This document shows positions 43,830 to 53,700 of a stretch of DNA of 55,079 nucleotides, in pieces (the first letter of the stretch is position 1; the number at the start of each line of letters is the position of its first letter). The notes beneath the pieces are model-generated. The model made no database searches. It saw nothing but the letters and a program-made list of their open reading frames with translations, and was not told the DNA's origin. Made by a program: the position numbers and the translations under genes. Source of the stretch: Kordia jejudonensis (lineage in GTDB: Bacteria > Bacteroidota > Bacteroidia > Flavobacteriales > Flavobacteriaceae); the NCBI RefSeq assembly GCF_001005315.1, contig NZ_LBMG01000044.1, forward strand, positions 1 through 55,079, given 5' to 3'.

Positions 43830-45014
43830 TTAGATAGTTTGATCGTATTTTTTCTCTAGCGCAATTAACTTTTTCCAATGTGGATCGTGAACACGCGCTT
43901 TTTTAATGTATAATAGCGCTTGCGGTATATTATCTTTCTTCAAGAAAATAAAAGCATACAACAGTAGTGAATCGGCTTGTAAGTGTTTCTTATGTAGATT
44001 CAAAAATAGAATGCAACAAAAGTATAATTTTAGCGCATATAAAACACTAGCGATTTTATACACCTTATCTTTCTTTTCGCAATAACTCACGATGTACATT
44101 GCATTTTCAAAATCAATGGTTTTTGTAGAAGTTTTTAGTTTTAGATAATGTCTTAACGCTGAAAAAAACTTTTTTTTTTTGAAATAAAAATCGCCTAGTA
44201 ACATTTGTACAATACTACTGTTTCTGGCTTTTGGAATATTTTTTAAAATACGGATCGCGTTATCCAATGCGCCATTTTCAGCATGGATTTGACTTTCAAT
44301 AACGCGAGTTGCTACAGAAATTTTGTAGTTTTTCGTTTTAAAAGTATCAATAAGTTGTAGTGCTTTGGAATGCTGTTTAAAATACTTTAGCGTTTTTATT
44401 TTTTGATAGCGTAACCAATCGTCTGTTGGCTGTTTTTCTAAGTAGTGCTTTATTTGTGCTAGATATTTCTTTTGTTTTGATTGAACAAAACCGATATTCG
44501 AACTGATATGATGATCCAAATGACAATGCCGGTTTATAGATACAGGAATAGCATTTTCTATAAAATAATCATCCAGTCTTTCGTGAATTGGATAACGAAA
44601 TGTAGCATTCGTTCTGCGTCTAAACAGTCGAATAATATGAACAGGAAATTGTACCTGTTTTAAGTCGTGATGCTGTCGGTATATTTCTTTTCTTGTGATA
44701 GAAAAAGCATCCGTTTTTGTAGCTGTTAAGTTTGATGCGAAATGTGAATCATACGTAAATACTTCATCAGCGTCAATAATTAATATCCATTCGCCTTTGG
44801 CTTTGGAAATAGTAAAATTTCTTGCATATGAAAAGTCATGAATCCATTCTTTAGTGTAAATATTTGCAGTATATTTTTTAGCAATTTCTAGTGTAGCATC
44901 CGTAGAAAAAGCATCTAATATAATAATCTCATCAGCGATATCCTTAATAGATTCAAGACAAGATTTTATGTTAGATGCTTCATTTTTTGTGATAATGCAA
45001 GCGGATAGTAACAA
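43830..45014 (-). CDS. Glycosyltransferase family 2 protein with TPR-like C-terminus
   Basis: This 394-residue protein opens with a GT-A domain (LLSACIITKNEASNIKSCLE, IIILDAFSTDATLEIAKKY, DxD in WILIIDADEVFTYD), with FSYARNFTISKAKGEWIL typical of WaaE/KdtX-like and SunS-like GT2 enzymes. From about residue 210 it turns into TPR-like helix pairs (VIESQIHAENGALDNAIRIL, SSIVQMLLGDFYFKKKKFFS). GT2 plus TPR is the architecture of SunS, the S-glycosyltransferase of sublancin, and of some lipopolysaccharide enzymes. It starts at TTG, three bases after the stop of the 45-residue peptide at 45018, so the pair should be co-translated. Confidence 0.85.
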   Translation of the reverse strand: MLLSACIITKNEASNIKSCLESIKDIADEIIILDAFSTDATLEIAKKYTANIYTKEWIHDFSYARNFTISKAKGEWILIIDADEVFTYDSHFASNLTATKTDAFSITRKEIYRQHHDLKQVQFPVHIIRLFRRRTNATFRYPIHERLDDYFIENAIPVSINRHCHLDHHISSNIGFVQSKQKKYLAQIKHYLEKQPTDDWLRYQKIKTLKYFKQHSKALQLIDTFKTKNYKISVATRVIESQIHAENGALDNAIRILKNIPKARNSSIVQMLLGDFYFKKKKFFSALRHYLKLKTSTKTIDFENAMYIVSYCEKKDKVYKIASVLYALKLYFCCILFLNLHKKHLQADSLLLYAFIFLKKDNIPQALLYIKKARVHDPHWKKLIALEKKYDQTI

Positions 45015-45017
45015 AAG

Positions 45018-45155
45018 TTACGAGTGATAAAAAGAAGCCACTTCATTTTGTTCTGCTTCGTCGCTTGCGCCACCAACAATTTTTGATGGATCACTAATAC
45101 GTTTTTTCTTTGTTTTGTTGAAAAGTGTAGATGATAAATAATGTAATAGACTCAT
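45018..45155 (-). CDS. 45-residue peptide with GG motif, upstream of a glycosyltransferase
   Basis: This is a small ORF not recognised in any family. It reads MSLLHYLSSTLFNKTKKKRI then SDPSKIVGGASDEAEQNEVA and SFYHS. A hydrophobic start, a lysine cluster (KTKKKR), a KIVGG site and an acidic 16-residue tail give a leader-core look. The tail holds two Ser and one His but no Cys. The stop is three bases before the TTG of the GT2-TPR gene, and a TATATTTA box lies at 45179-45186. It might be a glycosylated peptide precursor, or just a small regulatory or membrane peptide. The coding evidence is the coupling and the promoter, and is moderate. Confidence 0.55.
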   Translation of the reverse strand: MSLLHYLSSTLFNKTKKKRISDPSKIVGGASDEAEQNEVASFYHS

Positions 45156-45254
45156 AATAGTTTCAGTTTTGTGATATCTAAATATACTAAAAAGAAATTA
45201 ACTAACACGAATGTGAAGCGATTATGAAATATTGAAAAATGTATTTTTTATAAT

Positions 45255-45731
45255 TTAATTCTTCTCAAAAGAGATAAAATCGCCAATTTCGAGCAACCAT
45301 TTTTCAGCCAAGCCTGCATTTACTTCTAAGACATACATAGCAGGAATTTCAGAAGGTAATCCTGTAGTATCAAGTGGAATTGCATTTTCTTGAAAACTGA
45401 CAATTTTTTTATTTTGATCTAAATAAATAATGTCCAAAGGAATGTAAGTGTTTTTCATGAAGAAATTACGAGGAAATTCCGCAGAAAATATAAATAACAT
45501 TCCCTGATTTTCTTCCATCGATGTGCGATGCATTAAGCCCGTTTCACGCTCATAATTAGTTTCAGCAAACTCTACATCAAGTGTAACTACTTCGTCGCCA
45601 TTGGCTTTATAAAGTGTTAGTTCGCCTTCTTTGGTAAACTTTATTTCAACCGTTTTTACTTTTCTATTTTCATCATTTTTACATGCAACAAAAGTAATGG
45701 TCAGGCAAAGTAGGAGGATAATTTTTCTCAT
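45255..45731 (-). CDS. DUF192 lipoprotein
   Basis: This 158-residue protein has a lipobox (LTITFVACKN, Cys17) and a DUF192 domain: VEFAETNYERETGLMHRTSM, NQGMLFIFSAEFPRNFFMKN, PLDIIYLDQNKKIV and YVLEVNAGLAEKWLLEIGD. DUF192 (ProP-like small beta-barrel) proteins are exported, of unknown function. The start overlaps the stop of lgt by four bases (ATGA), so it is translated with the enzyme that lipidates it. Confidence 0.92.
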   Translation of the reverse strand: MRKIILLLCLTITFVACKNDENRKVKTVEIKFTKEGELTLYKANGDEVVTLDVEFAETNYERETGLMHRTSMEENQGMLFIFSAEFPRNFFMKNTYIPLDIIYLDQNKKIVSFQENAIPLDTTGLPSEIPAMYVLEVNAGLAEKWLLEIGDFISFEKN

Positions 45732-46591
45732 GCTTTGGCTTCGCTATTTTTTGTTTTTCTAAACATAAAGTAGCATCCTGCAAGTACAAACGGAATACTG
45801 AGCCATTGTCCAGTCGTCAAGATATCGCCGAGTTTATCTTCAAATCCACCTTGGCTTTCTTTTACAAATTCTACAAAGAAACGAACCGTCCATAAGAGTA
45901 CTAAAAACAAGCCGAAAATGTAACCGTGTTTTTCTTTTTTGTCCGTTTTCCAATATACATACCATAAAATGACAAATACAAACACATAGCAAATAGCTTC
46001 ATATAATTGTGCTGGATGACGCGGAAGTGTTTCGCCTCTTCCTTTGAAAATAATACCAAAGTCTGATGTTGTGTATTTTCCAACAATTTCAGAATTGAAG
46101 AAATTCCCCAATCGTACAAAAACACCACCAATAGCGACAGGAATTACAATTCTATCTAAAATCCAAAGTAAGGTTTTATATTTGTATTTACGTCTGTATA
46201 AATACATCGCTGTAATGATTCCAATTGCGGCTCCGTGACTTGCCAATCCTGCAAAACCAGTAAATTTATAACCATCAATAAAGCCCATTAAGGTAGCATT
46301 TGGATCTGCTTTTATTGGTAGTAAAATTTCCACCAAATTATCTTGGTAATAGCCCCAATTGTAGAAGAAAACCTCTCCTAATCGTGCACCAAGTAACGTA
46401 GCAATTACGGTATACATAAACAAAGAGTCCAAATATTCTAAGGGAATTTTCTCAGCTTTGTAAATACGTTTCATGATCAAATAGCCCAAGGTAAACGCTA
46501 TAATAAACATTAAACTGTAATATCTAATTTGAATTGGTCCTATACTGAATAAAATTTCACTAGGATTCCACGAAATACTTAAAAAGTGCAT
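45728..46591 (-). CDS. lgt: Prolipoprotein diacylglyceryl transferase
   Basis: Lgt attaches diacylglyceryl to the lipobox cysteine of prolipoproteins in the inner membrane. The 287-residue protein has seven hydrophobic segments and the family motifs IQIRYYSLMFIIAFTLGYLI (Tyr and Arg of the active site), FAGLASHGAAIGIITAMYLY (the essential HG) and RLGNFFNSEIVGKYT plus LPRHPAQLYEAI. It is followed by a DUF192 lipoprotein. Several lipoprotein genes in this window (19397, 33095, 38244, 45255) depend on it. Confidence 0.95.
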   Translation of the reverse strand: MHFLSISWNPSEILFSIGPIQIRYYSLMFIIAFTLGYLIMKRIYKAEKIPLEYLDSLFMYTVIATLLGARLGEVFFYNWGYYQDNLVEILLPIKADPNATLMGFIDGYKFTGFAGLASHGAAIGIITAMYLYRRKYKYKTLLWILDRIVIPVAIGGVFVRLGNFFNSEIVGKYTTSDFGIIFKGRGETLPRHPAQLYEAICYVFVFVILWYVYWKTDKKEKHGYIFGLFLVLLWTVRFFVEFVKESQGGFEDKLGDILTTGQWLSIPFVLAGCYFMFRKTKNSEAKA

Positions 46592-46754
46592 ATGGAGTTA
46601 TTTATAAAGTGTAAATATAGGCAAACGAAACGAAAATCAAAGTCCTAAAAAGTGAAAGGAATGTTATTTTTAATGAAAGTCAGTTTTGAAATAGTTTGCG
46701 CATTTTTGCTACCTATTATTTTGAAACTAAAAATGTATTTGAAACGCTTAACAT

Positions 46755-46976
46755 TTAATCTGATTTCTTTTTAGGCAATTCGTCTGGCACAGGATCGTAT
46801 CCGCTTCCGCCAAAAGGATGACAGCTAAAAATACGTTTTATCGCAAGTTTTCCACCGCGAAACAAACCGTGTTTTTGTAAAGCTTCTAACGAATATTGTG
46901 AACATGTGGGCGTGTATCGGCACGTTGCAGGTGTAAACGGCGAAATAGCGCCTTGATAAAAGCGAATCAGTAACAC
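46755..46976 (-). CDS. yidD: Membrane protein insertion efficiency factor YidD
   Basis: YidD is a small membrane-associated protein that helps YidC insert proteins. The motif set [40 protein letters not shown] and [16 protein letters not shown] is complete. I annotate the GTG at 46976 as start because it is the only standard start, but the frame extends further and reads [10 protein letters not shown] before it, exactly as in homologues that begin MKKILI. That would require an ATT start at 47001-47003, six bases after the stop of the upstream gene. Confidence 0.92.
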   Translation of the reverse strand: MLLIRFYQGAISPFTPATCRYTPTCSQYSLEALQKHGLFRGGKLAIKRIFSCHPFGGSGYDPVPDELPKKKSD

Positions 46977-47008
46977 AAACGGATATATCAGTATTTTTTT
47001 AATGTTCT

Positions 47009-47701
47009 TTACTTTAAATTAGAAACACGAACGTTATTTAGATCTATAGAAAAATAGATGGTATCTCTGTAACCACTTTCAAATAACTTCTTTTTTAACG
47101 TATTATATTGCGCTTGATGTTCAGGTGTATATATAAGATATAGCGGATATTTACGTTCATTGACGGTTAGCATTACAGGAACAGTTGCAACTGATTTGTC
47201 GCTTAGTTTTACTTTCTCCATAAAAGCAAAATCTACCTTTTTATTGTTTGCTTCGCAGTATTCAGAAATTTTGGCAATAATACTCATCAAATCTAACTTC
47301 AACATGCCGCTAGTAGCTACATGTATATCTTTGATATGTAAAAAGTCAATATTTGTGTTAAAAATTTCGCCAACTTCAACCGTATTGTATTCTTCTTTAT
47401 AATCAAAAATAAGTCCAGAAGCTAGTTGACTCTCTACATCATTTTTTAGCACAAATTTTCTGTACAATACAAACGGTAAGATGATGAAAAACATTGCAAT
47501 GGCAATAACTAAACCTATGATTGATGATATGATAGCGCGTAGGCTAAAATTGGTTTTGAAATAATATTCCCAATAATTGCTAAGTGAATTTGTTGCAAAT
47601 GTATATTGAATAATTTTTGTCAAATTCGAAAATTGAATGATAATATTGTACAAAACAATAATACCACCAACAATGAGGAAAATAATTCCTAAACCATCCA
47701 T
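47009..47701 (-). CDS. Hypothetical membrane protein
   Basis: This 230-residue protein has two membrane helices ([19 protein letters not shown] at the N-terminus and [19 protein letters not shown] near residues 60-80) and a soluble C-terminal domain (residues 90-230) with strands such as [20 protein letters not shown] and [21 protein letters not shown] do not recognise the family. It lies between cysS and yidD on the same strand. The C-terminal domain is probably cytoplasmic or periplasmic depending on topology, which I cannot fix. Confidence 0.7.
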   Translation of the reverse strand: MDGLGIIFLIVGGIIVLYNIIIQFSNLTKIIQYTFATNSLSNYWEYYFKTNFSLRAIISSIIGLVIAIAMFFIILPFVLYRKFVLKNDVESQLASGLIFDYKEEYNTVEVGEIFNTNIDFLHIKDIHVATSGMLKLDLMSIIAKISEYCEANNKKVDFAFMEKVKLSDKSVATVPVMLTVNERKYPLYLIYTPEHQAQYNTLKKKLFESGYRDTIYFSIDLNNVRVSNLK

Positions 47702-47739
47702 GGGATTTACGTTATTAAGTTAGTTATATGTGCAATACA

Positions 47740-49224
47740 TTAATTGACAGAAAAAGAAGTGCCATCTTTTCCATCTTTTAATTGAATTCCTAAAGCCAAT
47801 AATTCATCACGAATTTTATCAGAAGTTGCAAAGTCTTTATTGGCGCGTGCTTCGTTTCTAAGACTGATTAGTAATTCTACGACACCTGAGAGTGCATCGC
47901 CATCATCTGATGAACCGTTTTGTTGTTCTAATCCTAAAATATCAAAGACAAACGCATGCATGCTTTCTTTTAATGCCGCTAAATCTTCAGCGAGAATTGT
48001 TGCTTTTCCATCTTTCAATTGATTGATGTATTTTACTGCTTCAAACAAGTCTGCAATTAAAATAGGCGTGTTGAAATCGTCATTCATTGCATTGTAGCAA
48101 TTGCGTTTCCACACTGAAAAATTAAAGCTTGTTTTATCGCCAACAGGCTGCAAACTTTCAAGCGTTTTCATTGCTTCCATCAACTTATTGAATCCTTTTT
48201 CAGAAGCCAATAAAGCGTCATTACTAAAGTCAAGAATGCTTCTGTAATGTGCTTGCATCATAAAGAAACGTGCTACGCTAGGCGCAAATCCTTTTGATAA
48301 GTTTTTGTTATTTCCAGTGAAAATTTCTCCAGGTAGAATATTATTTCCTGTCGATTTCGCCATTTTCTTACTGTTCATTGTCAGCATGTTAGCATGCATC
48401 CAATAGTTTACTGGCGACGTTCCTTTGGACGCTTCATTTTGTGCAATTTCACATTCGTGATGTGGAAATTTTAAGTCCATTCCGCCACCGTGAATATCAA
48501 ATTGATCTCCTAAATATTTGGTGCTCATGGCTGTACATTCTAGGTGCCAACCTGGAAAACCATCACTCCAAGGAGATGGCCAACGCATGATGTGTGTCGG
48601 TTCGGCTTTTTTCCAAAGTGCAAAATCTTGTGGATTCTTCTTGTCACTTTGTCCATCTAAAACACGTGTATTGTGTACCAAATCTTCTACATTTCGCTTG
48701 CTTAGCTTTCCATAATGATTGGTTTCATTGAATTTTAAGACATCAAAATATACAGAACCATTTACTTCGTACGCAAATCCTTTTTCTATAATATCTTTTG
48801 TAATTTCAATTTGCTCAATGATATGTCCCGTTGCCGTTGGTTCAATGCTTGGCGGTAAAAAATTGAATTTTTGAAGAATGGTATGAAAATCAATAGTATA
48901 TCGTTGTACAATTTCCATTGGTTCAAGTTGTTCCAAACGTGCTTTTTTGGCAATTTTATCTTCACCTTCTTCCGCATCATTTTCTAAATGTCCAGCATCT
49001 GTAATGTTTCGCACATAGCGAACTTTGTAGCCAAGATGTTTTAGATACCTAAAAATCATATCAAAAGACATGAACGTGCGTACGTTTCCTAAGTGAACAT
49101 TGCTGTACACTGTAGGACCGCATACATACATTCCAACGTGACCTTCATTAATAGGTGTAAAAACTTCTTTTTCGTTTGTGAGGGAATTGTATATTTTCAG
49201 TTCTTGTTCTTGGTATAATTTCAT
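47740..49224 (-). CDS. cysS: Cysteinyl-tRNA synthetase
   Basis: CysS charges tRNA-Cys. The class I motifs are [17 protein letters not shown] (HIGH region) and KMAKSTGN (KMSKS region). Zinc ligands are the early Cys in VCGPTVY-type CGPTVY, the Cys and His in [11 protein letters not shown], and [11 protein letters not shown]. The 494-residue length is normal. It is followed by a membrane protein gene and preceded, 23 bases away, by folE on the same strand. Confidence 0.97.
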   Translation of the reverse strand: MKLYQEQELKIYNSLTNEKEVFTPINEGHVGMYVCGPTVYSNVHLGNVRTFMSFDMIFRYLKHLGYKVRYVRNITDAGHLENDAEEGEDKIAKKARLEQLEPMEIVQRYTIDFHTILQKFNFLPPSIEPTATGHIIEQIEITKDIIEKGFAYEVNGSVYFDVLKFNETNHYGKLSKRNVEDLVHNTRVLDGQSDKKNPQDFALWKKAEPTHIMRWPSPWSDGFPGWHLECTAMSTKYLGDQFDIHGGGMDLKFPHHECEIAQNEASKGTSPVNYWMHANMLTMNSKKMAKSTGNNILPGEIFTGNNKNLSKGFAPSVARFFMMQAHYRSILDFSNDALLASEKGFNKLMEAMKTLESLQPVGDKTSFNFSVWKRNCYNAMNDDFNTPILIADLFEAVKYINQLKDGKATILAEDLAALKESMHAFVFDILGLEQQNGSSDDGDALSGVVELLISLRNEARANKDFATSDKIRDELLALGIQLKDGKDGTSFSVN

Positions 49225-49247
49225 GGTGTACTATAAAATGTGGTTGT

Positions 49248-49928
49248 TTAAAATTTTGTATCTAATTTAATATAATCTAGGAATTCTAGACGCGTTTTTT
49301 CATTTTTAAATTTTCCGCCAAATTCTGCTGTAACGGTGCTGCTTTCTATATCTCTGATTCCGCGAGAGTTAACACAAAGGTGTTTGGCATCAATAACACA
49401 GGCAACATCATCGGTTCCGAGTACTTTTTGTAGCTCTTTTACAACCTGAATGGTTAAGCGTTCTTGAACTTGTGGTCTTTTTGCGTAATAATCAACCACT
49501 CTATTCATTTTAGAAAGTCCTACGACAGTTCCGTTTGAGATATACGCAATGTGTGCTCTACCGACAATAGGAAGTAAATGGTGTTCACAGGTAGAATATA
49601 CAGTGATGTTTTTTTCAACAAGCATTTCGTTGTACTTATACTTATTGTCAAAAGTGGACGCTTTTGGTTTTCTTTCAGGATGCAATCCGCCAAAAATTTC
49701 TTTGACAAACATTTTGGCAACTCTATTGGGTGTTCCTTTTAGGCTGTCATCTGTCATATCCAAGCCAAGCGTATGCATAATGTTAGCTACATCTTTTTTG
49801 ATGCTTGCTATTTTTTCGTCGTCACTTAAATTAAAAGCATCTTCACGCAAAGGTGTATCATATGAAGACATCATATGATCGTCTCCTATAGCTTGTATTT
49901 CTTCTTCAAGCGCCTTATCTATTTTCAT
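49248..49928 (-). CDS. folE: GTP cyclohydrolase I
   Basis: FolE makes 7,8-dihydroneopterin triphosphate from GTP, the first step of folate and pteridine synthesis. The zinc and active-site motifs are YSTCEHHLLPIVGRAHIAYI (Cys-x-x-His), the GTP-binding SKMNRVVDYYAKRPQVQERL, and VACVIDAKHLCVNSRGI with the second Cys. The 226-residue length and C-terminal TRLEFLDYIK are normal for type I. It is co-directional with cysS. Confidence 0.97.
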   Translation of the reverse strand: MKIDKALEEEIQAIGDDHMMSSYDTPLREDAFNLSDDEKIASIKKDVANIMHTLGLDMTDDSLKGTPNRVAKMFVKEIFGGLHPERKPKASTFDNKYKYNEMLVEKNITVYSTCEHHLLPIVGRAHIAYISNGTVVGLSKMNRVVDYYAKRPQVQERLTIQVVKELQKVLGTDDVACVIDAKHLCVNSRGIRDIESSTVTAEFGGKFKNEKTRLEFLDYIKLDTKF

Positions 49929-50304
49929 CTATTCGGTATTTCTTTAACGTAAGAAAAATTGTGATGTATTTTACTGATTTTACAGAAGATTTTAAATCTT
50001 CAAATTGCATAGTATCCTTACACAAGTTTTTTCTAAATTTAACAAGACAGCAAAGATAATTAATTATTGCATATGATTTCACGGAACGTGCCGTAAATAA
50101 ATGTGTTAAAGAATTATGTATATCACAAAATTTTCTTAATTTTCCGCGTTTCAAAATATTTTTTTTAACCCAATGTCGGATTTATATAGACATTGTTGTT
50201 ATATATATTAAGGAGCGTTATGAGTTGTTTTTAGGGCAAACTGTTAATGGCTTATAACATATAAAATACTATCGAAATACTAACACAACCAACACTATTT
50301 TATT
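49929..50304. other. Divergent spacer between folE and the secreted-protein gene
   Basis: This 376-base AT-rich region lies between divergent genes. I see no ORF, hairpin or repeat except a weak palindrome ATGTCGGATTTATATAGACAT around 50172-50192. No promoter stands out clearly. Confidence 0.4.
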
Positions 50305-50724
50305 ATGCGTAGACTTTATGTATATGTGATGTTCTTGTTTATGGGATTGCTTGTTAATGCACAGTCTCAAAACAATGAAATCAGATTTAAAGCACATCAA
50401 ATAGATAAATTAATAAAAGAAGTATACCAAGAAAAAGCGGAAACTATTATTTTCTCAGATAAAATTCGCTTTGACAGTTTCAAAAGACTTTTATTACACC
50501 GAATCACAATTTACAAGCAACAATTTAAGGAAGGAGAAGCGTATCAAAACCTTTCCAGTGTTCCTTTGTTGAAAACCTTCAATAGCAATCTTCACAAAGA
50601 TTTTTCTTTTAATCAAAGTAGTTTCAATCCATTAAAGTACGACATCAATTTGTTTTCAAATGAAGATGTGATTTACAGAATTGACAAGCAACACATATTG
50701 TTTATTAAATCTCAAAAGAACTAA
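50305..50724 (+). CDS. Small secreted hypothetical protein
   Basis: This 139-residue protein has a signal peptide (YVYVMFLFMGLLVNAQ) and a mostly helical mature part (EIRFKAHQIDKLIKEVYQEK, FKRLLLHRITIYKQQFKEGE). The C-terminus has LKYDINLFSNEDVIYRID and no sorting tail. The family is not recognised. It is followed after 16 bases by the giant CUB/PKD protein, so the two may be co-expressed; a role as a partner in its export or anchoring is possible. Confidence 0.7.
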   Translation: MRRLYVYVMFLFMGLLVNAQSQNNEIRFKAHQIDKLIKEVYQEKAETIIFSDKIRFDSFKRLLLHRITIYKQQFKEGEAYQNLSSVPLLKTFNSNLHKDFSFNQSSFNPLKYDINLFSNEDVIYRIDKQHILFIKSQKN

Positions 50725-50740
50725 CAAAAAAGCAGTACCA

Positions 50741-53700
50741 ATGAAAAAAATAATAACTAGCCTTTTATTCTTATTGCCTTTTGTTGTTTTGAGTCAAGAT
50801 TTCAATATGCAAAATGGCAATATTTCTCTTACCTGTGGAGATTCTCCAACATTTTTTGATACAGGCGGCGGCGGCGCAGGACAATATTCAAATAATGAAA
50901 ATCTTGTCTTAACTATTTGTCCGTCCTCACCAGGAGAAAGAGTACAATTGGATTTCACGTCTTTTGGTCTTCAAAATGGAAGTGATTTTATGGATATTTT
51001 TGATGGAGATGACATAACGGCTCCATTACTCGGAAACTACACAGGAACGGCTTCGCCAGGAATTGTAGTGGCTTCAGGAACGAATCCTACAGGATGTTTA
51101 ACAATCCGATTTGTGTCGGATAATGCAGGAGTAAATATTGGTTGGCAAGCTACAGTTACCTGCGCATGTCAGGAAATTATTGCCAATGTAGATAGTACAG
51201 TACCTGCTCTTGACGCTTCTAATATTGTGAATGCTGATATCGCTGAAACAATTACCTTTAATGGTAGTGGTACATTTTCTTCAGATGGAACAGGAGCAAC
51301 GTATACTTGGGATTTTGGAGATGGAACACCAACCGTAAACGGACAAACAGTAACGCACGATTATCCAACTGCGGGCGTATATGTAGTAACGCTTACAATT
51401 ACAGATGCAGAAGGTTGTCAAAATACAAATACCATTGATTTACGAGTCATTGTAGGTGCATCAACACCTGGAAATCCGTTTGTAGATGCAGGAGATGATG
51501 TCACATTAGATTGTGCAAGTTCGGGCTGTACTGACATTACCGCCGAATTTTTAAATATTGGAGAAACCAATACCTATCGAATTGATCAAATTCCGTTTGT
51601 ACCACCATTTAACTTTAGTGGCTTAACAAACTCATTGAATCCAAATGCGGATGATAGATGGTCAGCAGTTGAAAATTTACCGTTCGATTTCTGTTTCTTT
51701 ACCAATACCGAAACACAATTTCAAATTGGATCCAACGGAGTAGTTCGTTTTGATGTTGATCCTACTGACACGGCTAGTGGGTATGCATTTAGTCAAGATT
51801 TACCAAACAATACAAATGATGTACTTGGAGATGGAAATGTATTTCTTCCGATTCATGATATAGATCCTACACAAAGTAACTCTGAAGAAATAGCATGGGA
51901 AATTATTGGAACAGCACCAAACAGAGTATTGGCAGTTTCTTACTTTGAGGTACCTTTATATTCAAGTGCATGTAACAGTTTATTAGCGACGCATATGGTT
52001 GTTTTTTATGAAACAACAAACGTAATAGATATTTATATAAAAGATAAGCCAACATGTAATACTTGGCAAGGTGGCGCTACGGCACTTGGAATTCAAAATG
52101 ATGCTGGAACAACAGCTTTTGTACCGCCAGGAAGAAACACTTCTGATTCTCCTTGGGTAACAAATGATGAAGCATGGCGATTTACACCAGCAGGAACGAG
52201 TGTTGTTGATTTCGCTTGGTTAGATTCAGCAGGAAACGTTGTAGGAACAACACCTACAATCAATGTTTGTCCGCCTTCAACAGAAGTATACACCGCACGT
52301 GTAATCTATACAAACTGTAATGGAGATACGGTAACAGTTACTGATGATGTTACTGTAGAAATTTTAGGAGACTTTGTAGTAGATTTAGGGCCAGACCAAA
52401 ACTTATGTGATACAAGTACAGGAGATATAACGCTAGATGCAGATATTGGCTCACCAACAGCTACATACCAATGGGCTTTAGGTGGAACTGATATTGCAGG
52501 AGCAACAAACCCAACGTTTGTAGTTACAGGAATGACTGGCGGAACATACAGTGTTATCGTAACTGACAATGGTTGTGATATTGGAGACAGCGTAGTAATC
52601 ACTTACGGAGCAGGACCAGCAGTTGTACAACCAGCTGATATGGTAGAATGTGATGACGCTTCAAATAATGGAACGGAAACTTTTGATTTAACAACTCAAA
52701 TTCCACAAATTTTAGGGACACAAGATCCTACATTATTTGATGTAACTTTCCATCCAACACAAGCAGATGCAGATGCTAATACCGTTCCTATAGCAAATCC
52801 AGATGTATATATCAACGGCGCTTCACCAGAAACAATATTTGTAAGAGTTACTGAAATTTCTTCAGGATGTTTCTCCACAACTCAATTTGATGTCATTGTA
52901 AATATACAACCAATTGCAAACGTTCTAGCAGATATTACGGTTTGTGATGACGATACAAATGATGGAATTGAAACGTTTAACTTTGCAACATTACAACCAT
53001 TAGTGCTAGGTACACAAGACGCTAATTTATTTACGGTTACGTTTCACCCAACACAAGCAGATGCTGACGCCAATACAAATCCGTTGGCAAACTCATATAC
53101 AAATACAGCGCAATGTGAAATCATATATGTTCGTATAGAAAATGATGCGAATACTGACTGTTATGATACAACAAGTTTTGAAATTTGTGTAGATTATCAA
53201 CCAACAGCTGCGCAACCAGCTAACATGGTGGTGTGTGATGATGCTTCAAATGACGGAATTGGAACCTTTGATTTTACAACGCAAATTGCAACCATAATTG
53301 GAACACAAAACATGGCAGATGTAGCGGTGACTTTTCACCCAACACCAGCAGATGCTAATAATAACACCGCAGCGTATTCAACAACATACACAGGACTTTC
53401 AACAACAATATACGTAAGAGTAAGTAGTACGGATGTAAATAATTTATGTTATGCGACAACAGACTTTGAAGTCAGAGTCGATCAAGTACCAACAGCAAAT
53501 CCAATTGCAGATATAACAGTTTGTGATGATGCTTCAAATGATGGTGTTGAAGACTTTATATTAACAGATAATAACCTGCAAATATTAGGAACTCAAGATG
53601 CATCAGTATTCTCTGTTACCTACCACGGATCACAAGCAGATGCCGACTCAGGCGCAAATGAATTGCCAAGTCCATATACAAATGATCCTACGATAAGTAA

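Noticed and set aside
52306-52602. Minus-strand ORFs within the giant surface protein gene
   Set aside because: They are shadows of the repetitive Thr/Val-rich plus-strand frame, which is open for 1446 codons.
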